Positions 26,555 to 34,416 of a stretch of 64,000 bases of DNA are shown piece after piece. Under the pieces are notes generated by a model. That model was not told the origin of the DNA. It saw only the letters and a program-made list of their open reading frames with translations, and did no database searches. A program made the position numbers and the translations under genes. Each line of letters starts with the position of its first letter. The first letter of the stretch is position 1. Source of the DNA: Citrobacter sp. RHB25-C09 (GTDB taxonomy: Bacteria; Pseudomonadota; Gammaproteobacteria; Enterobacterales; Enterobacteriaceae); NCBI RefSeq assembly GCF_013836145.1, contig NZ_CP057483.1, positions 3,410,001-3,474,000 of the forward strand, in the 5' to 3' direction.

Positions 26555-26570
26555 AGCATTTTTTATGCCA
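26555..26570 (-). promoter_or_regulatory. Sigma54 promoter of the hyc operon
   Basis: On the minus strand TGGCATAAAAAATGCT has GG-N10-GC. It lies 36 bp upstream of hycA. Confidence 0.88.
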
Positions 26571-26627
26571 ATTTTTAACTATTTGTTTTTAATGATCCTT
26601 TATAAATAAAAGCGACACCTCGCCGCG

Positions 26628-26655
26628 GAAATGACATGTCATTTCGTCATCGTCG
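26628..26655. promoter_or_regulatory. FhlA upstream activating sequence between hycA and hypA
   Basis: A perfect 18-bp palindrome with half GAAATGACA (26628-26645) is followed by CGTCATCGTCGTCATC. It lies between the two divergent sigma54 promoters of hyc and hyp, the known location of FhlA binding. The GTCATCGTC word recurs in the inverted repeat upstream of hydN. Confidence 0.72.
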
Positions 26656-26684
26656 TCATCGCCAAAAGAGGCGTCATTTCATGG

Positions 26685-26700
26685 TGGCATAATTATTGCT
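26685..26700 (+). promoter_or_regulatory. Sigma54 promoter of the hyp operon
   Basis: TGGCATAATTATTGCT, GG-N10-GC spacing, 29 bp upstream of the hypA start. Confidence 0.9.
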
Positions 26701-26729
26701 TATCCCTGCCCACCACTTCGGGAGGCGAT

Positions 26730-27074
26730 ATGCACGAAATTACCCTTTGCCAGCGAGCGCTGGAATTGATCGAACAACAGGCCGTTGCCCATGGTGCAAA
26801 ACGCATAACTGGGGTCTGGCTCAAAATTGGCGCATTTTCTTGCGTAGAAACGGGTGCTCTCTCGTTTTGTTTTGATCTGGTATGCCGTGGCACGGTTGCA
26901 GAAGGTTGTAAACTGTACCTCGAAGAACAAGAAGCCGAATGCTGGTGTGAGTCTTGTCAGCAATACGTCACTTTACTTTCTCAGCGTGTCCGCCGTTGCC
27001 CACAATGCAATAGCGATACGCTGCGCATCGTGGCCGATGACGGATTACAGATTCGGCGTATCGAAATCGATTAG
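26730..27074 (+). CDS. hypA: Hydrogenase nickel incorporation protein HypA
   Basis: 114-residue metallochaperone that delivers nickel to HycE with HypB. N-terminal MHEITLC supplies the nickel-binding His2; the zinc site is CESC and CPQC. The start at 26730 has GGAGGCGAT before it; the reading frame is open upstream but would place the start inside the promoter. Confidence 0.97.
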   Translation: MHEITLCQRALELIEQQAVAHGAKRITGVWLKIGAFSCVETGALSFCFDLVCRGTVAEGCKLYLEEQEAECWCESCQQYVTLLSQRVRRCPQCNSDTLRIVADDGLQIRRIEID

Positions 27075-27132
27075 GCTTCATCGCCGGATGGCGGCAGCAG
27101 GTTTACTGCAAGAAATAGATCAGGAGTGAGCA

Positions 27133-28005
27133 ATGTGTACTACTTGCGGTTGCGGTGAAGGCAACCTTTATATAGAGGGTGATGAGCATAACCCGCATTC
27201 GGCGTTTCGTAGCGCCCCCTTTGCCCCGGCCGTGCGCCCGGCGATGAAAATTACAGGCATCAAAACGTCTGAGTTCACCCCGAGCCAGACCGCCGAAGGC
27301 GATCTGCATTATGGACATGGCGAAGCTGGCACGCATGCGCCAGGCATGAGCCAGCGCCGAATGCTGGAAGTCGAAATCGACGTGCTGGACAAAAATAATC
27401 GTCTGGCTGAACGCAACCGCGCCCGCTTCGCCGCGCACCAGCAATTGGTTCTTAACCTCGTCTCCAGCCCCGGCTCCGGTAAAACCACCCTGCTAACCGA
27501 AACCCTGATGAAGCTGAAAGACAGCGTGCCCTGCGCCGTTATTGAGGGCGACCAGCAGACGGTCAACGATGCCGCGCGCATTCGCGCCACCGGTACACCT
27601 GCCATTCAGGTTAATACCGGGAAAGGCTGCCACCTCGATGCACAGATGATTGCTGATGCCGCACCGCGTTTACCGCTTGCGGACAACGGCATCCTGTTTA
27701 TCGAAAACGTTGGCAACCTCGTCTGCCCGGCAAGCTTTGACCTCGGTGAACGCCATAAAGTCGCCGTTCTTTCTGTCACCGAAGGTGAAGACAAACCGCT
27801 GAAATATCCGCATATGTTTGCCGCCGCCTCGCTGATGCTCCTCAACAAAGTCGATCTGCTGCCGTATCTGAACTTTGACGTTGAAAAGTGCCTTGCCAGC
27901 GCCCGTGAAGTGAACCCTGATATCGAGATCATCCTGATTTCCGCCACCAGCGGCGAAGGGATGGAGCAGTGGCTGAACTGGCTGGAGGCACAGCGATGTG
28001 CATAG
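27133..28005 (+). CDS. hypB: Hydrogenase nickel incorporation GTPase HypB
   Basis: 290 residues. N-terminal CTTCGCGEG is the high-affinity nickel site; P-loop SSPGSGKTTLL and the GTP specificity motif NKVDLL mark the SIMIBI GTPase. It drives nickel insertion. A lone REP-like half (GCCGGATGGCGGC) lies in the 58-bp gap after hypA. Confidence 0.97.
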   Translation: MCTTCGCGEGNLYIEGDEHNPHSAFRSAPFAPAVRPAMKITGIKTSEFTPSQTAEGDLHYGHGEAGTHAPGMSQRRMLEVEIDVLDKNNRLAERNRARFAAHQQLVLNLVSSPGSGKTTLLTETLMKLKDSVPCAVIEGDQQTVNDAARIRATGTPAIQVNTGKGCHLDAQMIADAAPRLPLADNGILFIENVGNLVCPASFDLGERHKVAVLSVTEGEDKPLKYPHMFAAASLMLLNKVDLLPYLNFDVEKCLASAREVNPDIEIILISATSGEGMEQWLNWLEAQRCA

Positions 28006-28268
28006 GCGTACCCGGCCAAATCCGCACTATTGATGGCAACCAGGCAAAAGTCGACGTCTGCGGCATTCAGCGCGACGTCGATCTGTCGCTGGTCGGCAGC
28101 TGTGATGAACACGGCGAGCCGCGCACAGGTCAATGGGTGTTGGTTCACGTCGGCTTTGCGATGAGTGTGATCAACGAAAGCGAAGCACGTGACACGCTTG
28201 CTGCGCTACAGAACATGTTCGAGGTTGAACCGGATGTGGGTGCTTTGCTGTATGGTGAGGGGAAATAA
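27996..28268 (+). CDS. hypC: Hydrogenase maturation chaperone HypC
   Basis: 90 residues starting MCIGVPGQI, with the essential Cys2 that binds the Fe(CN)2CO unit together with HypD. The start at 27996 overlaps the end of hypB by 10 bp; its stop overlaps the hypD start by one base. Confidence 0.97.
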   Translation: MCIGVPGQIRTIDGNQAKVDVCGIQRDVDLSLVGSCDEHGEPRTGQWVLVHVGFAMSVINESEARDTLAALQNMFEVEPDVGALLYGEGK

Positions 28269-29389
28269 TGCGTTTTGTTGACGAATACCGCGCACCGGAA
28301 CAGGTGATGCAGTTGATTGAGCACCTGCGCGAACGCGCGGCTCACCTGCCTTACACGGCCGAACGTCCGCTGCGTATTATGGAAGTCTGCGGGGGTCATA
28401 CCCACGCGATCTTTAAATTTGGTCTCGACCAGTTGCTGCCTGATAACGTGGAGTTTATCCACGGTCCCGGTTGCCCGGTTTGCGTCCTGCCGATGGGGCG
28501 TATCGACAGCTGTGTCGAAATTGCCAGCCATCCCGAAGTGATCTTCTGTACCTTTGGCGACGCGATGCGCGTACCGGGGAAACAGGGTTCTTTATTGCAG
28601 GCAAAAGCGCGTGGAGCCGATATCCGCATCGTCTACTCGCCCATGGATGCGCTCAAACTGGCGCAGGAAAACCCGACGCGTAAAGTTGTGTTCTTCGGGC
28701 TGGGCTTTGAAACGACCATGCCAACCACCGCCATTACCCTTCAGCAGGCGAAGCTACGCGACGTGCAGAACTTTTACTTTTTCTGCCAGCACATCACGCT
28801 GATCCCAACCCTGCGCAGCCTGCTTGAACAGCCCGACAACGGCATTGACGCCTTCCTCGCACCGGGACACGTCAGCATGGTCATCGGTACTGATGCCTAT
28901 AATTTTATTGCCAGTGAATTCCAACGTCCGCTGGTGGTTGCCGGATTCGAACCGCTCGATCTGTTGCAGGGCGTGGTGATGCTTGTTGAGCAAAAAATCG
29001 CTAACCACAGCCTGGTTGAAAACCAATATCGCCGCGTGGTGCCGGATGCCGGTAACGCGCTGGCCCAGCAGGCGATAGCCGACGTTTTTTGCGTCACTGG
29101 CGACAGCGAATGGCGCGGTCTGGGAGTGATCGAGTCTTCCGGCGTGCATCTGACGCCAGACTACCAGCGCTTTGATGCCGAAGCGCATTTCCAACCGGCA
29201 CCGCAGCAGGTTTATGACGACCCGCGCGCGCGCTGTGGCGAAGTGCTGACCGGAAAATGTAAACCGCATCAGTGCCCGCTGTTTGGCAAAACCTGTAATC
29301 CGCAAACCGCATTTGGCGCTCTGATGGTCTCTTCAGAAGGGGCATGCGCCGCCTGGTATCAGTATCGTCAGCAGGAGTCTGAAGTATGA
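28268..29389 (+). CDS. hypD: Hydrogenase maturation iron-sulfur protein HypD
   Basis: 373 residues; scaffold for Fe(CN)2CO assembly. Conserved motifs CGGHTH (about residue 41), GPGCPVCVLP (about 66) and C-terminal cysteines (CGEVLTGKCKPHQCPLFGKTCNP) that hold the [4Fe-4S] cluster. It overlaps hypE by 4 bp. Confidence 0.97.
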   Translation: MRFVDEYRAPEQVMQLIEHLRERAAHLPYTAERPLRIMEVCGGHTHAIFKFGLDQLLPDNVEFIHGPGCPVCVLPMGRIDSCVEIASHPEVIFCTFGDAMRVPGKQGSLLQAKARGADIRIVYSPMDALKLAQENPTRKVVFFGLGFETTMPTTAITLQQAKLRDVQNFYFFCQHITLIPTLRSLLEQPDNGIDAFLAPGHVSMVIGTDAYNFIASEFQRPLVVAGFEPLDLLQGVVMLVEQKIANHSLVENQYRRVVPDAGNALAQQAIADVFCVTGDSEWRGLGVIESSGVHLTPDYQRFDAEAHFQPAPQQVYDDPRARCGEVLTGKCKPHQCPLFGKTCNPQTAFGALMVSSEGACAAWYQYRQQESEV

Positions 29390-30396
29390 ATAGCGTCCAA
29401 CTCGCCCACGGCAGCGGTGGTCAGGCAATGCAGCAGTTGATCAACAGCCTGTTTATGGAGGCGTTTGCAAACCCCTGGCTGGCCGAGCAGGAGGATCAGG
29501 CGCGACTCGATCTGGCACAACTGGTGGCAGAAGGCGATCGTCTGGCTTTTTCGACCGACAGCTACGTTATCGACCCGCTGTTTTTCCCTGGCGGCAACAT
29601 CGGCAAGCTGGCGATTTGCGGCACGGCGAATGACGTTGCCGTCAGCGGCGCGATCCCTCGCTACCTCTCCTGCGGTTTTATCCTCGAAGAGGGTCTGCCG
29701 ATGGAGACGCTGAAAACCGTGGTCAACAGCATGGCAGCCACTGCCCGCGAAGCGAATATTTCCATTGTTACCGGCGACACCAAAGTCGTTCAGCGCGGGG
29801 CAGCGGATAAGCTGTTTATCAATACCGCCGGAATGGGGGCGATTCCCGCTAATATTCACTGGGGCGCACAAACCCTGACCGCAGGCGATGTGCTACTGGT
29901 CAGCGGAACGCTCGGCGATCACGGCGCCACCATCCTCAACCTGCGCGAGCAACTGGGGCTGGACGGCGAACTGGTGAGCGACTGTGCGGTTCTTACGCCA
30001 CTCATCCAGTCACTGCGCGATATTCCTGGTGTGAAAGCGCTGCGTGACGCAACGCGCGGCGGCGTGAATGCGGTTGCTCACGAATTTGCTGCTGCCTGCG
30101 GCTGCGGGGTTGAACTGTCCGAATCCGCACTTCCCGTGAAGCCGGCCGTTCGTGGAGTATGTGAACTGCTGGGCCTGGATGCACTCAATTTCGCCAACGA
30201 GGGCAAACTGGTGATTGCCGTTGAACGTCAGGCCGCCGAGCAGGTGCTGGCTGCGCTGCATGCGCATCCGTTGGGCCGCGATGCCGCACTGATTGGTGAA
30301 GTTGTCGAACGCAAAGGCGTGCGGCTCGCAGGCCTGTATGGCGTGAAACGCACGCTGGATTTGCCCCACGCAGAACCGCTTCCACGGATCTGTTGA
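29386..30396 (+). CDS. hypE: Hydrogenase maturation protein HypE (carbamoyl dehydratase)
   Basis: 336 residues. PurM-like ATP-dependent dehydratase that turns the HypF-added thiocarbamate on its C-terminal Cys into thiocyanate. The tail ends PRIC, giving the required terminal cysteine. Conserved GDTKVV and DATRGGVNAV motifs are present. Last gene of hypABCDE. Confidence 0.97.
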   Translation: MNSVQLAHGSGGQAMQQLINSLFMEAFANPWLAEQEDQARLDLAQLVAEGDRLAFSTDSYVIDPLFFPGGNIGKLAICGTANDVAVSGAIPRYLSCGFILEEGLPMETLKTVVNSMAATAREANISIVTGDTKVVQRGAADKLFINTAGMGAIPANIHWGAQTLTAGDVLLVSGTLGDHGATILNLREQLGLDGELVSDCAVLTPLIQSLRDIPGVKALRDATRGGVNAVAHEFAAACGCGVELSESALPVKPAVRGVCELLGLDALNFANEGKLVIAVERQAAEQVLAALHAHPLGRDAALIGEVVERKGVRLAGLYGVKRTLDLPHAEPLPRIC

Positions 30397-30400
30397 TATA

Positions 30401-30482
30401 TCGCCCGGTGGCGCTACGCTCACCGGGCCTACGAGTCATACCCTGCCCGTAGGCTGGATAAGGCGAAGCCGCCATCCGGCAG
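30401..30482. repeat. REP/BIME between hypE and fhlA
   Basis: CCCGGTGGCGCTACGC with ACCGGGCCTAC, then GTAGGCTGGATAAGGCG with CCGCCATCCGGC. It separates hypE from fhlA, which in E. coli is partly cotranscribed with the hyp genes. Confidence 0.88.
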
Positions 30483-30553
30483 AAATAAAATACGAACACC
30501 TATAATTCATATAACTCTCGTACCGCACCGCGGTACTTTCCTGGATAAGCACT

Positions 30554-32632
30554 ATGTCGTATACACCGATGAGCGATCTCGGGCAGCAAGGATTGTTCGA
30601 CATCACGCGTACATTATTACAACAGCCTGATTTACAGTCGCTGAGTGAGGCGCTTTCTCAACTGGTAAAGCGGTCAGCGCTTGCCGATAGCGCAGCTATT
30701 GTGCTGTGGCAAGCTCAAACGCAGCGCGCATATTATTATGCAACCCGCGACAACGGCAGCACCGTCAGATACGAAGACGAAACGGTGCTCGCTCACGGCC
30801 CGCTGCGCCGTATCCTTTCCCGCCCCGACGCGCTGCACTGCAACTACCTCGAATTTTGCGAAACCTGGCCGCAACTGGCCTCTGATGGGCTTTACGAGTC
30901 CTTCGGCCACTATTGCCTGCTGCCGCTGGCGGCGGATGGCCGCATTTTCGGCGGCTGCGAGTTTATTCGCAAAGAAGATCGTCCCTGGAGTGAAAAAGAG
31001 TACCAACGTCTGCAAACCTTTACCCAGATCGTTGGCGTGGTGGCCGAGCAGATTCAGATTCGGGTAGCCAATAACGTCGATTACGACCTTCTTTGCCGTG
31101 AACGCGATAACTTCGGCATTCTGGTGGCTATCACCAACGCTGTGCTCTCGCACCTCGATATGGATGAACTGGTCAGCGAAGTCGCCAAAGAGATTCACCA
31201 TTATTTCAATATCGATGACATCAGCATTGTGCTGCGCAGTTCGCGTAAAAATAAGCTCAGCATCTATTCCACCCACTATCTTGATGAAAACCACCCTGCG
31301 CACGAACAGAGCGAAGTGGACGAAGCCGGAACCCTGACCGAGCGGGTTTTCAAAAGCAAAGAGATGCTGCTCATTAACTTGCATGAGCAGGATGCGCTGG
31401 CTCCTTATGAGCGCAAGTTGTTTGAAACATGGGGTAACCAAATCCAGACGCTGTGTCTGCTGCCGCTGATGTCGGGCGACACGATGCTCGGTGTACTCAA
31501 ACTCGCGCAGTGCGAAGAGAAAGTCTTTACTACGGCCAACCTCAAGCTGCTGCGGCAAATCGCCGAGCGCGTGGCGATCGCCGTAGATAACGCCCTCGCC
31601 TATCAGGAAATCCATCGACTGAAAGAACGGCTGGTGGATGAAAACCTCGCACTCACCGAACAGCTCAATAATGTCGACAGTGAATTTGGTGAGATTATCG
31701 GGCGTAGCGACGCAATGTACAGCGTACTCAAGCAAGTTGAAATGGTGGCGCAGAGCGACAGTACCGTGCTGATCCTCGGCGAAACCGGCACCGGTAAAGA
31801 GCTGATTGCCCGCGCGATCCATAATCTGAGTGGCCGCAACGCACGCCGGATGGTGAAGATGAACTGCGCGGCAATGCCTGCCGGACTGCTGGAAAGCGAT
31901 CTGTTCGGTCACGAGCGCGGCGCATTCACCGGTGCCAGCGCTCAGCGCATTGGTCGCTTTGAGCTGGCGGATAAAAGCTCGCTCTTTCTTGATGAAGTCG
32001 GCGATATGCCGCTGGAGTTACAGCCGAAGCTGTTGCGCGTATTGCAGGAACAGGAATTCGAGCGCCTCGGTAGTAACAAACTGATCCAGACCGACGTGCG
32101 CCTGATCGCCGCCACGAACCGCGATCTGAAAAAAATGGTCGAGGATCGCGAATTTCGCAGCGACCTTTACTATCGCCTGAACGTATTTCCGATCCAGCTA
32201 CCGCCACTGCGCGAGCGTCCGGAAGACATTCCGCTGCTGGTTAAGGCTTTCACCTGTAAAATTGCCCGCCGTCTGGGGCGGAATATCGACAGCATTCCGG
32301 CGGAGGCGCTCCGCACCCTGAGCAACATGGAGTGGCCAGGTAACGTGCGCGAACTGGAGAATGTGGTCGAGCGCGCGGTGCTGTTGACGCGCGGCAGCGT
32401 ACTGCAACTTTCATTACCCGATATAGGCATGTTTTCTACGGCGCAACCACCTGTTGCCACTGAAGTCGCACAGGATGGCGAAGACGAGTATCAGCTCATT
32501 ATGCGGGTACTAAAAGAGACGAACGGTGTTGTCGCCGGTCCGAAAGGCGCAGCGCAGCGTCTGGGTCTTAAGCGCACAACGCTATTGTCACGCATGAAGC
32601 GGTTAGGGATTGATAAAGACGCGCTGGTTTAA
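30554..32632 (+). CDS. fhlA: Formate hydrogenlyase transcriptional activator FhlA
   Basis: 692 residues. The long N terminus holds two GAF-type domains that sense formate. The AAA+ domain has Walker A GETGTGKEL, the sigma54 loop GAFTGA (GHERGAFTGAS) and Walker B SLFLDEVGD; a Fis-type helix-turn-helix is at the C terminus (GPKGAAQRLGLKRTTLLSRMKRLGI). It activates the sigma54 promoters of hyc, hyp and hydN seen in this window. Confidence 0.98.
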   Translation: MSYTPMSDLGQQGLFDITRTLLQQPDLQSLSEALSQLVKRSALADSAAIVLWQAQTQRAYYYATRDNGSTVRYEDETVLAHGPLRRILSRPDALHCNYLEFCETWPQLASDGLYESFGHYCLLPLAADGRIFGGCEFIRKEDRPWSEKEYQRLQTFTQIVGVVAEQIQIRVANNVDYDLLCRERDNFGILVAITNAVLSHLDMDELVSEVAKEIHHYFNIDDISIVLRSSRKNKLSIYSTHYLDENHPAHEQSEVDEAGTLTERVFKSKEMLLINLHEQDALAPYERKLFETWGNQIQTLCLLPLMSGDTMLGVLKLAQCEEKVFTTANLKLLRQIAERVAIAVDNALAYQEIHRLKERLVDENLALTEQLNNVDSEFGEIIGRSDAMYSVLKQVEMVAQSDSTVLILGETGTGKELIARAIHNLSGRNARRMVKMNCAAMPAGLLESDLFGHERGAFTGASAQRIGRFELADKSSLFLDEVGDMPLELQPKLLRVLQEQEFERLGSNKLIQTDVRLIAATNRDLKKMVEDREFRSDLYYRLNVFPIQLPPLRERPEDIPLLVKAFTCKIARRLGRNIDSIPAEALRTLSNMEWPGNVRELENVVERAVLLTRGSVLQLSLPDIGMFSTAQPPVATEVAQDGEDEYQLIMRVLKETNGVVAGPKGAAQRLGLKRTTLLSRMKRLGIDKDALV

Positions 32633-32640
32633 TGGGATCA

Positions 32641-32727
32641 GTGCCGGATGGCGGCTGACGCCTTGTCCGGCCTACATTTTACCATCCCGTAGGCCCGATA
32701 AGCGGTAGCGCCATCGGGCATTTTTTT
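32641..32727. repeat. REP/BIME and T-tract after fhlA
   Basis: GCCGGATGGCGGCTGACGCC with GTCCGGCCTAC and GTAGGCCCGATAAGCGG with GCGCCATCGGGC, followed by TTTTTTT. The last stem plus T-run reads as an intrinsic terminator of fhlA; it lies between the convergent fhlA and ygbA ends. Confidence 0.85.
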
Positions 32728-32740
32728 GGATGACAATAGC

Positions 32741-33085
32741 CTACTTCTTGCGCTGATACTTCTCGGGTAACTCTGGTACAGGGCGTTTGTCATCAATCAA
32801 ATGTCGCACGGTCAGGATCGGATGCCGCCAGAGCATTCTCGGTCCTGACCAGCGCATGATCTGTTTCATCTCTTCACGTTTCGCGGGTTGGTAACAATGC
32901 ACCGGGCATTGCTTACAGGCCGGTTTTTCTTCGCCAAAAACGCATTTATCCAGACGCTTTTGCGCATAAGCAAACAGCGCCTCGTAATGTTCCGGTTCGT
33001 CAGATGCCTGCGGGCACTGGCTCTCGTACAGCGCGATCATCTTTTGAATCGTCACTTTTTCACGGGCGATACGTTTGCCGGACAT
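32741..33085 (-). CDS. ygbA: YgbA, nitrosative-stress-induced small protein
   Basis: 114 residues (E. coli 117) with a Cys-rich middle CVFGEEKPACKQCPVHCY that could bind metal. In E. coli ygbA is repressed by NsrR and induced by nitric oxide; an NsrR-like half-site stands 20 bp upstream here. It is the last backbone gene before the island. Confidence 0.93.
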   Translation of the reverse strand: MSGKRIAREKVTIQKMIALYESQCPQASDEPEHYEALFAYAQKRLDKCVFGEEKPACKQCPVHCYQPAKREEMKQIMRWSGPRMLWRHPILTVRHLIDDKRPVPELPEKYQRKK

Positions 33086-33105
33086 CCTGCGTCCTCCACA
33101 ATAAT

Positions 33106-33127
33106 AAGATGCATATAGTTTATAACT
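33106..33127. promoter_or_regulatory. NsrR-like site upstream of ygbA
   Basis: AAGATGCATAT matches the NsrR half-site consensus, and a weaker inverted half (TTTATAACTT) follows. NsrR control of ygbA is known in E. coli. Confidence 0.65.
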
Positions 33128-33320
33128 TAAACCTTCACGGCACTATCATCCTTAAGTGACAGGCTCAGGTAAAATTCCGAAACGGAATCAGGATCGAGAA
33201 GTCGGTGATCCTCGCTTTCCCTGAAATACGTATCTCCGCTATGATGTGCCCCTTATGTGATAACAACAAAAATGAAAACCATCACGCTCCATTTAAATTC
33301 AGGGAACTGGACATAACTCC

Positions 33321-33389
33321 ATGAGTACAATCGATAATCTCGACGCCCACACCCCCATGATGCATTGGTGTGTTAACGCTGATTATTAA
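33321..33389 (+). pseudogene. mutS: Stranded native mutS start (22-codon stub)
   Basis: The native mutS initiation region keeps MSTIDNLDAHTPMM, the true MutS N terminus, and then reads HWCVNADY and a stop. Thus the gene is cut after codon 14 by the island. The upstream sequence (GGACATAACTCC before the ATG) resembles the E. coli mutS leader. The rest of mutS continues 25.5 kb away with another start. If expressed, this stub gives only a 22-residue peptide. Confidence 0.93.
33348..33364. other. attL: left attachment site of the island in mutS
   Basis: CACACCCCCATGATGCA here pairs with CACACCCCAATGATGCA at the right end, a 17-bp direct repeat with one mismatch. Because the mismatch lies left of ATGATGCA and each end keeps a different base, the crossover probably took place within the 8-bp ATGATGCA (33357-33364). 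Confidence 0.88.
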
Positions 33390-33416
33390 AGATTATTTTC
33401 CACCAGAGAATAAAAA

Positions 33417-33436
33417 CTACATTTTAACCTACACTT
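33417..33436. repeat. Left-end tandem CTACA(T/C)TTT boxes, putative integrase arm sites
   Basis: CTACATTTT at 33417 and CCTACACTT at 33428, spaced by one helical turn (11 bp). The same pair with the same spacing and orientation occurs at 58649-58668, near the right end. They lie 53 bp inside attL. Confidence 0.6.
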
Positions 33437-33532
33437 TTGTAACTATCTGATTTTAAGAATATTGTTTGCTGTACTCATCCAGCGTTATACTCCCTCTGTT
33501 TTCCCATCCTTCTAATAACACAGGGCATCTCC

Positions 33533-34150
33533 ATGAGCCGATACCATGTATCCAGCAGTGAAGGCCAGTATGAGAAAGACTCTGGCGAGCAGGTTTTGGC
33601 TAATAAGCTGGGGATCGCGACTTCTGATGAGATGGATGAGGCTGAACTTGTCCTGTTAGAACAACTCTACCAGTCCGTTTTTGAAGAACAGTTCCCGGAA
33701 GGACAGCTCAGCGTAGCCATGCTAAAAAGCTGGCATCGCCGCTGGTTAGGTAACATCTACGAGTGGGCTGGACAAGAAAGAGCTGTCAATATCAGCAAAG
33801 GCGGCTTTATGTTTGCCCCCTCAGCGCAGTTGCCAAAACTGCTGAACGAATTCGACACTAAGTATCTGGCTCAATACACACCGTGTAGCGGCATGGACGA
33901 AGAACAACTCATCATCGCTATCGCCATAACCCATGTAGAGATAATACTTATCCATCCATTCAGAGAGGGAAACGGACGCCTGTCGCGACTGCTAGCCGAC
34001 GTGATGGCCGTTCAGGGTGGATACAAACCGCTGGATTATCAAAGCTGGGAGAAAAACAAAACCCAGTATATATCGGCTATACATGCAGGCATGTCACTGG
34101 ACTACGAGCCAATGAAACACTGGGTCAGTGAGGCATTGAGAAGGGATTAA
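33533..34150 (+). CDS. fic: Fic-domain protein (putative AMPylating toxin)
   Basis: 205 residues with the complete Fic motif HPFREGNGRLSRLL (His141 to Arg149) and an upstream flap region ending KGGFMFAPS. Fic enzymes transfer AMP from ATP to a hydroxyl of the target protein, and many are toxins of toxin-antitoxin pairs. Ribosome site AGGGCATCTCC precedes the ATG. No clear inhibitory (S/T)xxxE(G/N) helix is seen inside the protein. A small gene overlaps its end on the opposite strand. First gene inside the island; no promoter can be assigned with certainty. Confidence 0.88.
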   Translation: MSRYHVSSSEGQYEKDSGEQVLANKLGIATSDEMDEAELVLLEQLYQSVFEEQFPEGQLSVAMLKSWHRRWLGNIYEWAGQERAVNISKGGFMFAPSAQLPKLLNEFDTKYLAQYTPCSGMDEEQLIIAIAITHVEIILIHPFREGNGRLSRLLADVMAVQGGYKPLDYQSWEKNKTQYISAIHAGMSLDYEPMKHWVSEALRRD

Positions 34151-34317
34151 ACCGCAAGACGTAAATGGGCAAACTTTTTGCGCGTGGTTTCAAGTGAGGC
34201 TTCGATCTTCGCGGAGGACTGCCCTGTTTCAACAGCCGTAGATGTTGTAACTGAGCGAACGATGTCAGCACGAGACGGCTTAGCGTAGCTTGCCTGAGTT
34301 TTTTTGTTGTTGCTCAT
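34147..34317 (-). CDS. Small protein convergent with fic (unknown)
   Basis: 56-residue basic, Ser/Thr-rich protein (MSNNKKTQASYAKPSRADIV... ending KKFAHLRLAV). The start at 34317 has the strong ribosome site AGGAGTAATT; a longer in-frame start lacks one. It ends by overlapping the fic stop by 3 bp tail to tail. Not recognised. Position beside a fic gene suggests a partner or antitoxin, but fic antitoxins usually lie upstream in the same direction, so this is only a guess. Confidence 0.6.
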   Translation of the reverse strand: MSNNKKTQASYAKPSRADIVRSVTTSTAVETGQSSAKIEASLETTRKKFAHLRLAV

Positions 34318-34416
34318 AATTACTCCTGAAAAGCAGAATCTGGGCTGAAAGACACCGTTCAAACAGTATACCAAAACTTCTACGCGAATTCACATCAAGC
34401 CCTGTCAAAGACTCAC

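Noticed and set aside
27083..27095. REP element in the hypA-hypB gap
   Set aside because: Only a half unit (GCCGGATGGCGGC) without the pairing arm.
30674..31912. 412-codon open frame antisense to fhlA
   Set aside because: Lies wholly within fhlA on the other strand and reads as low-complexity reverse translation.
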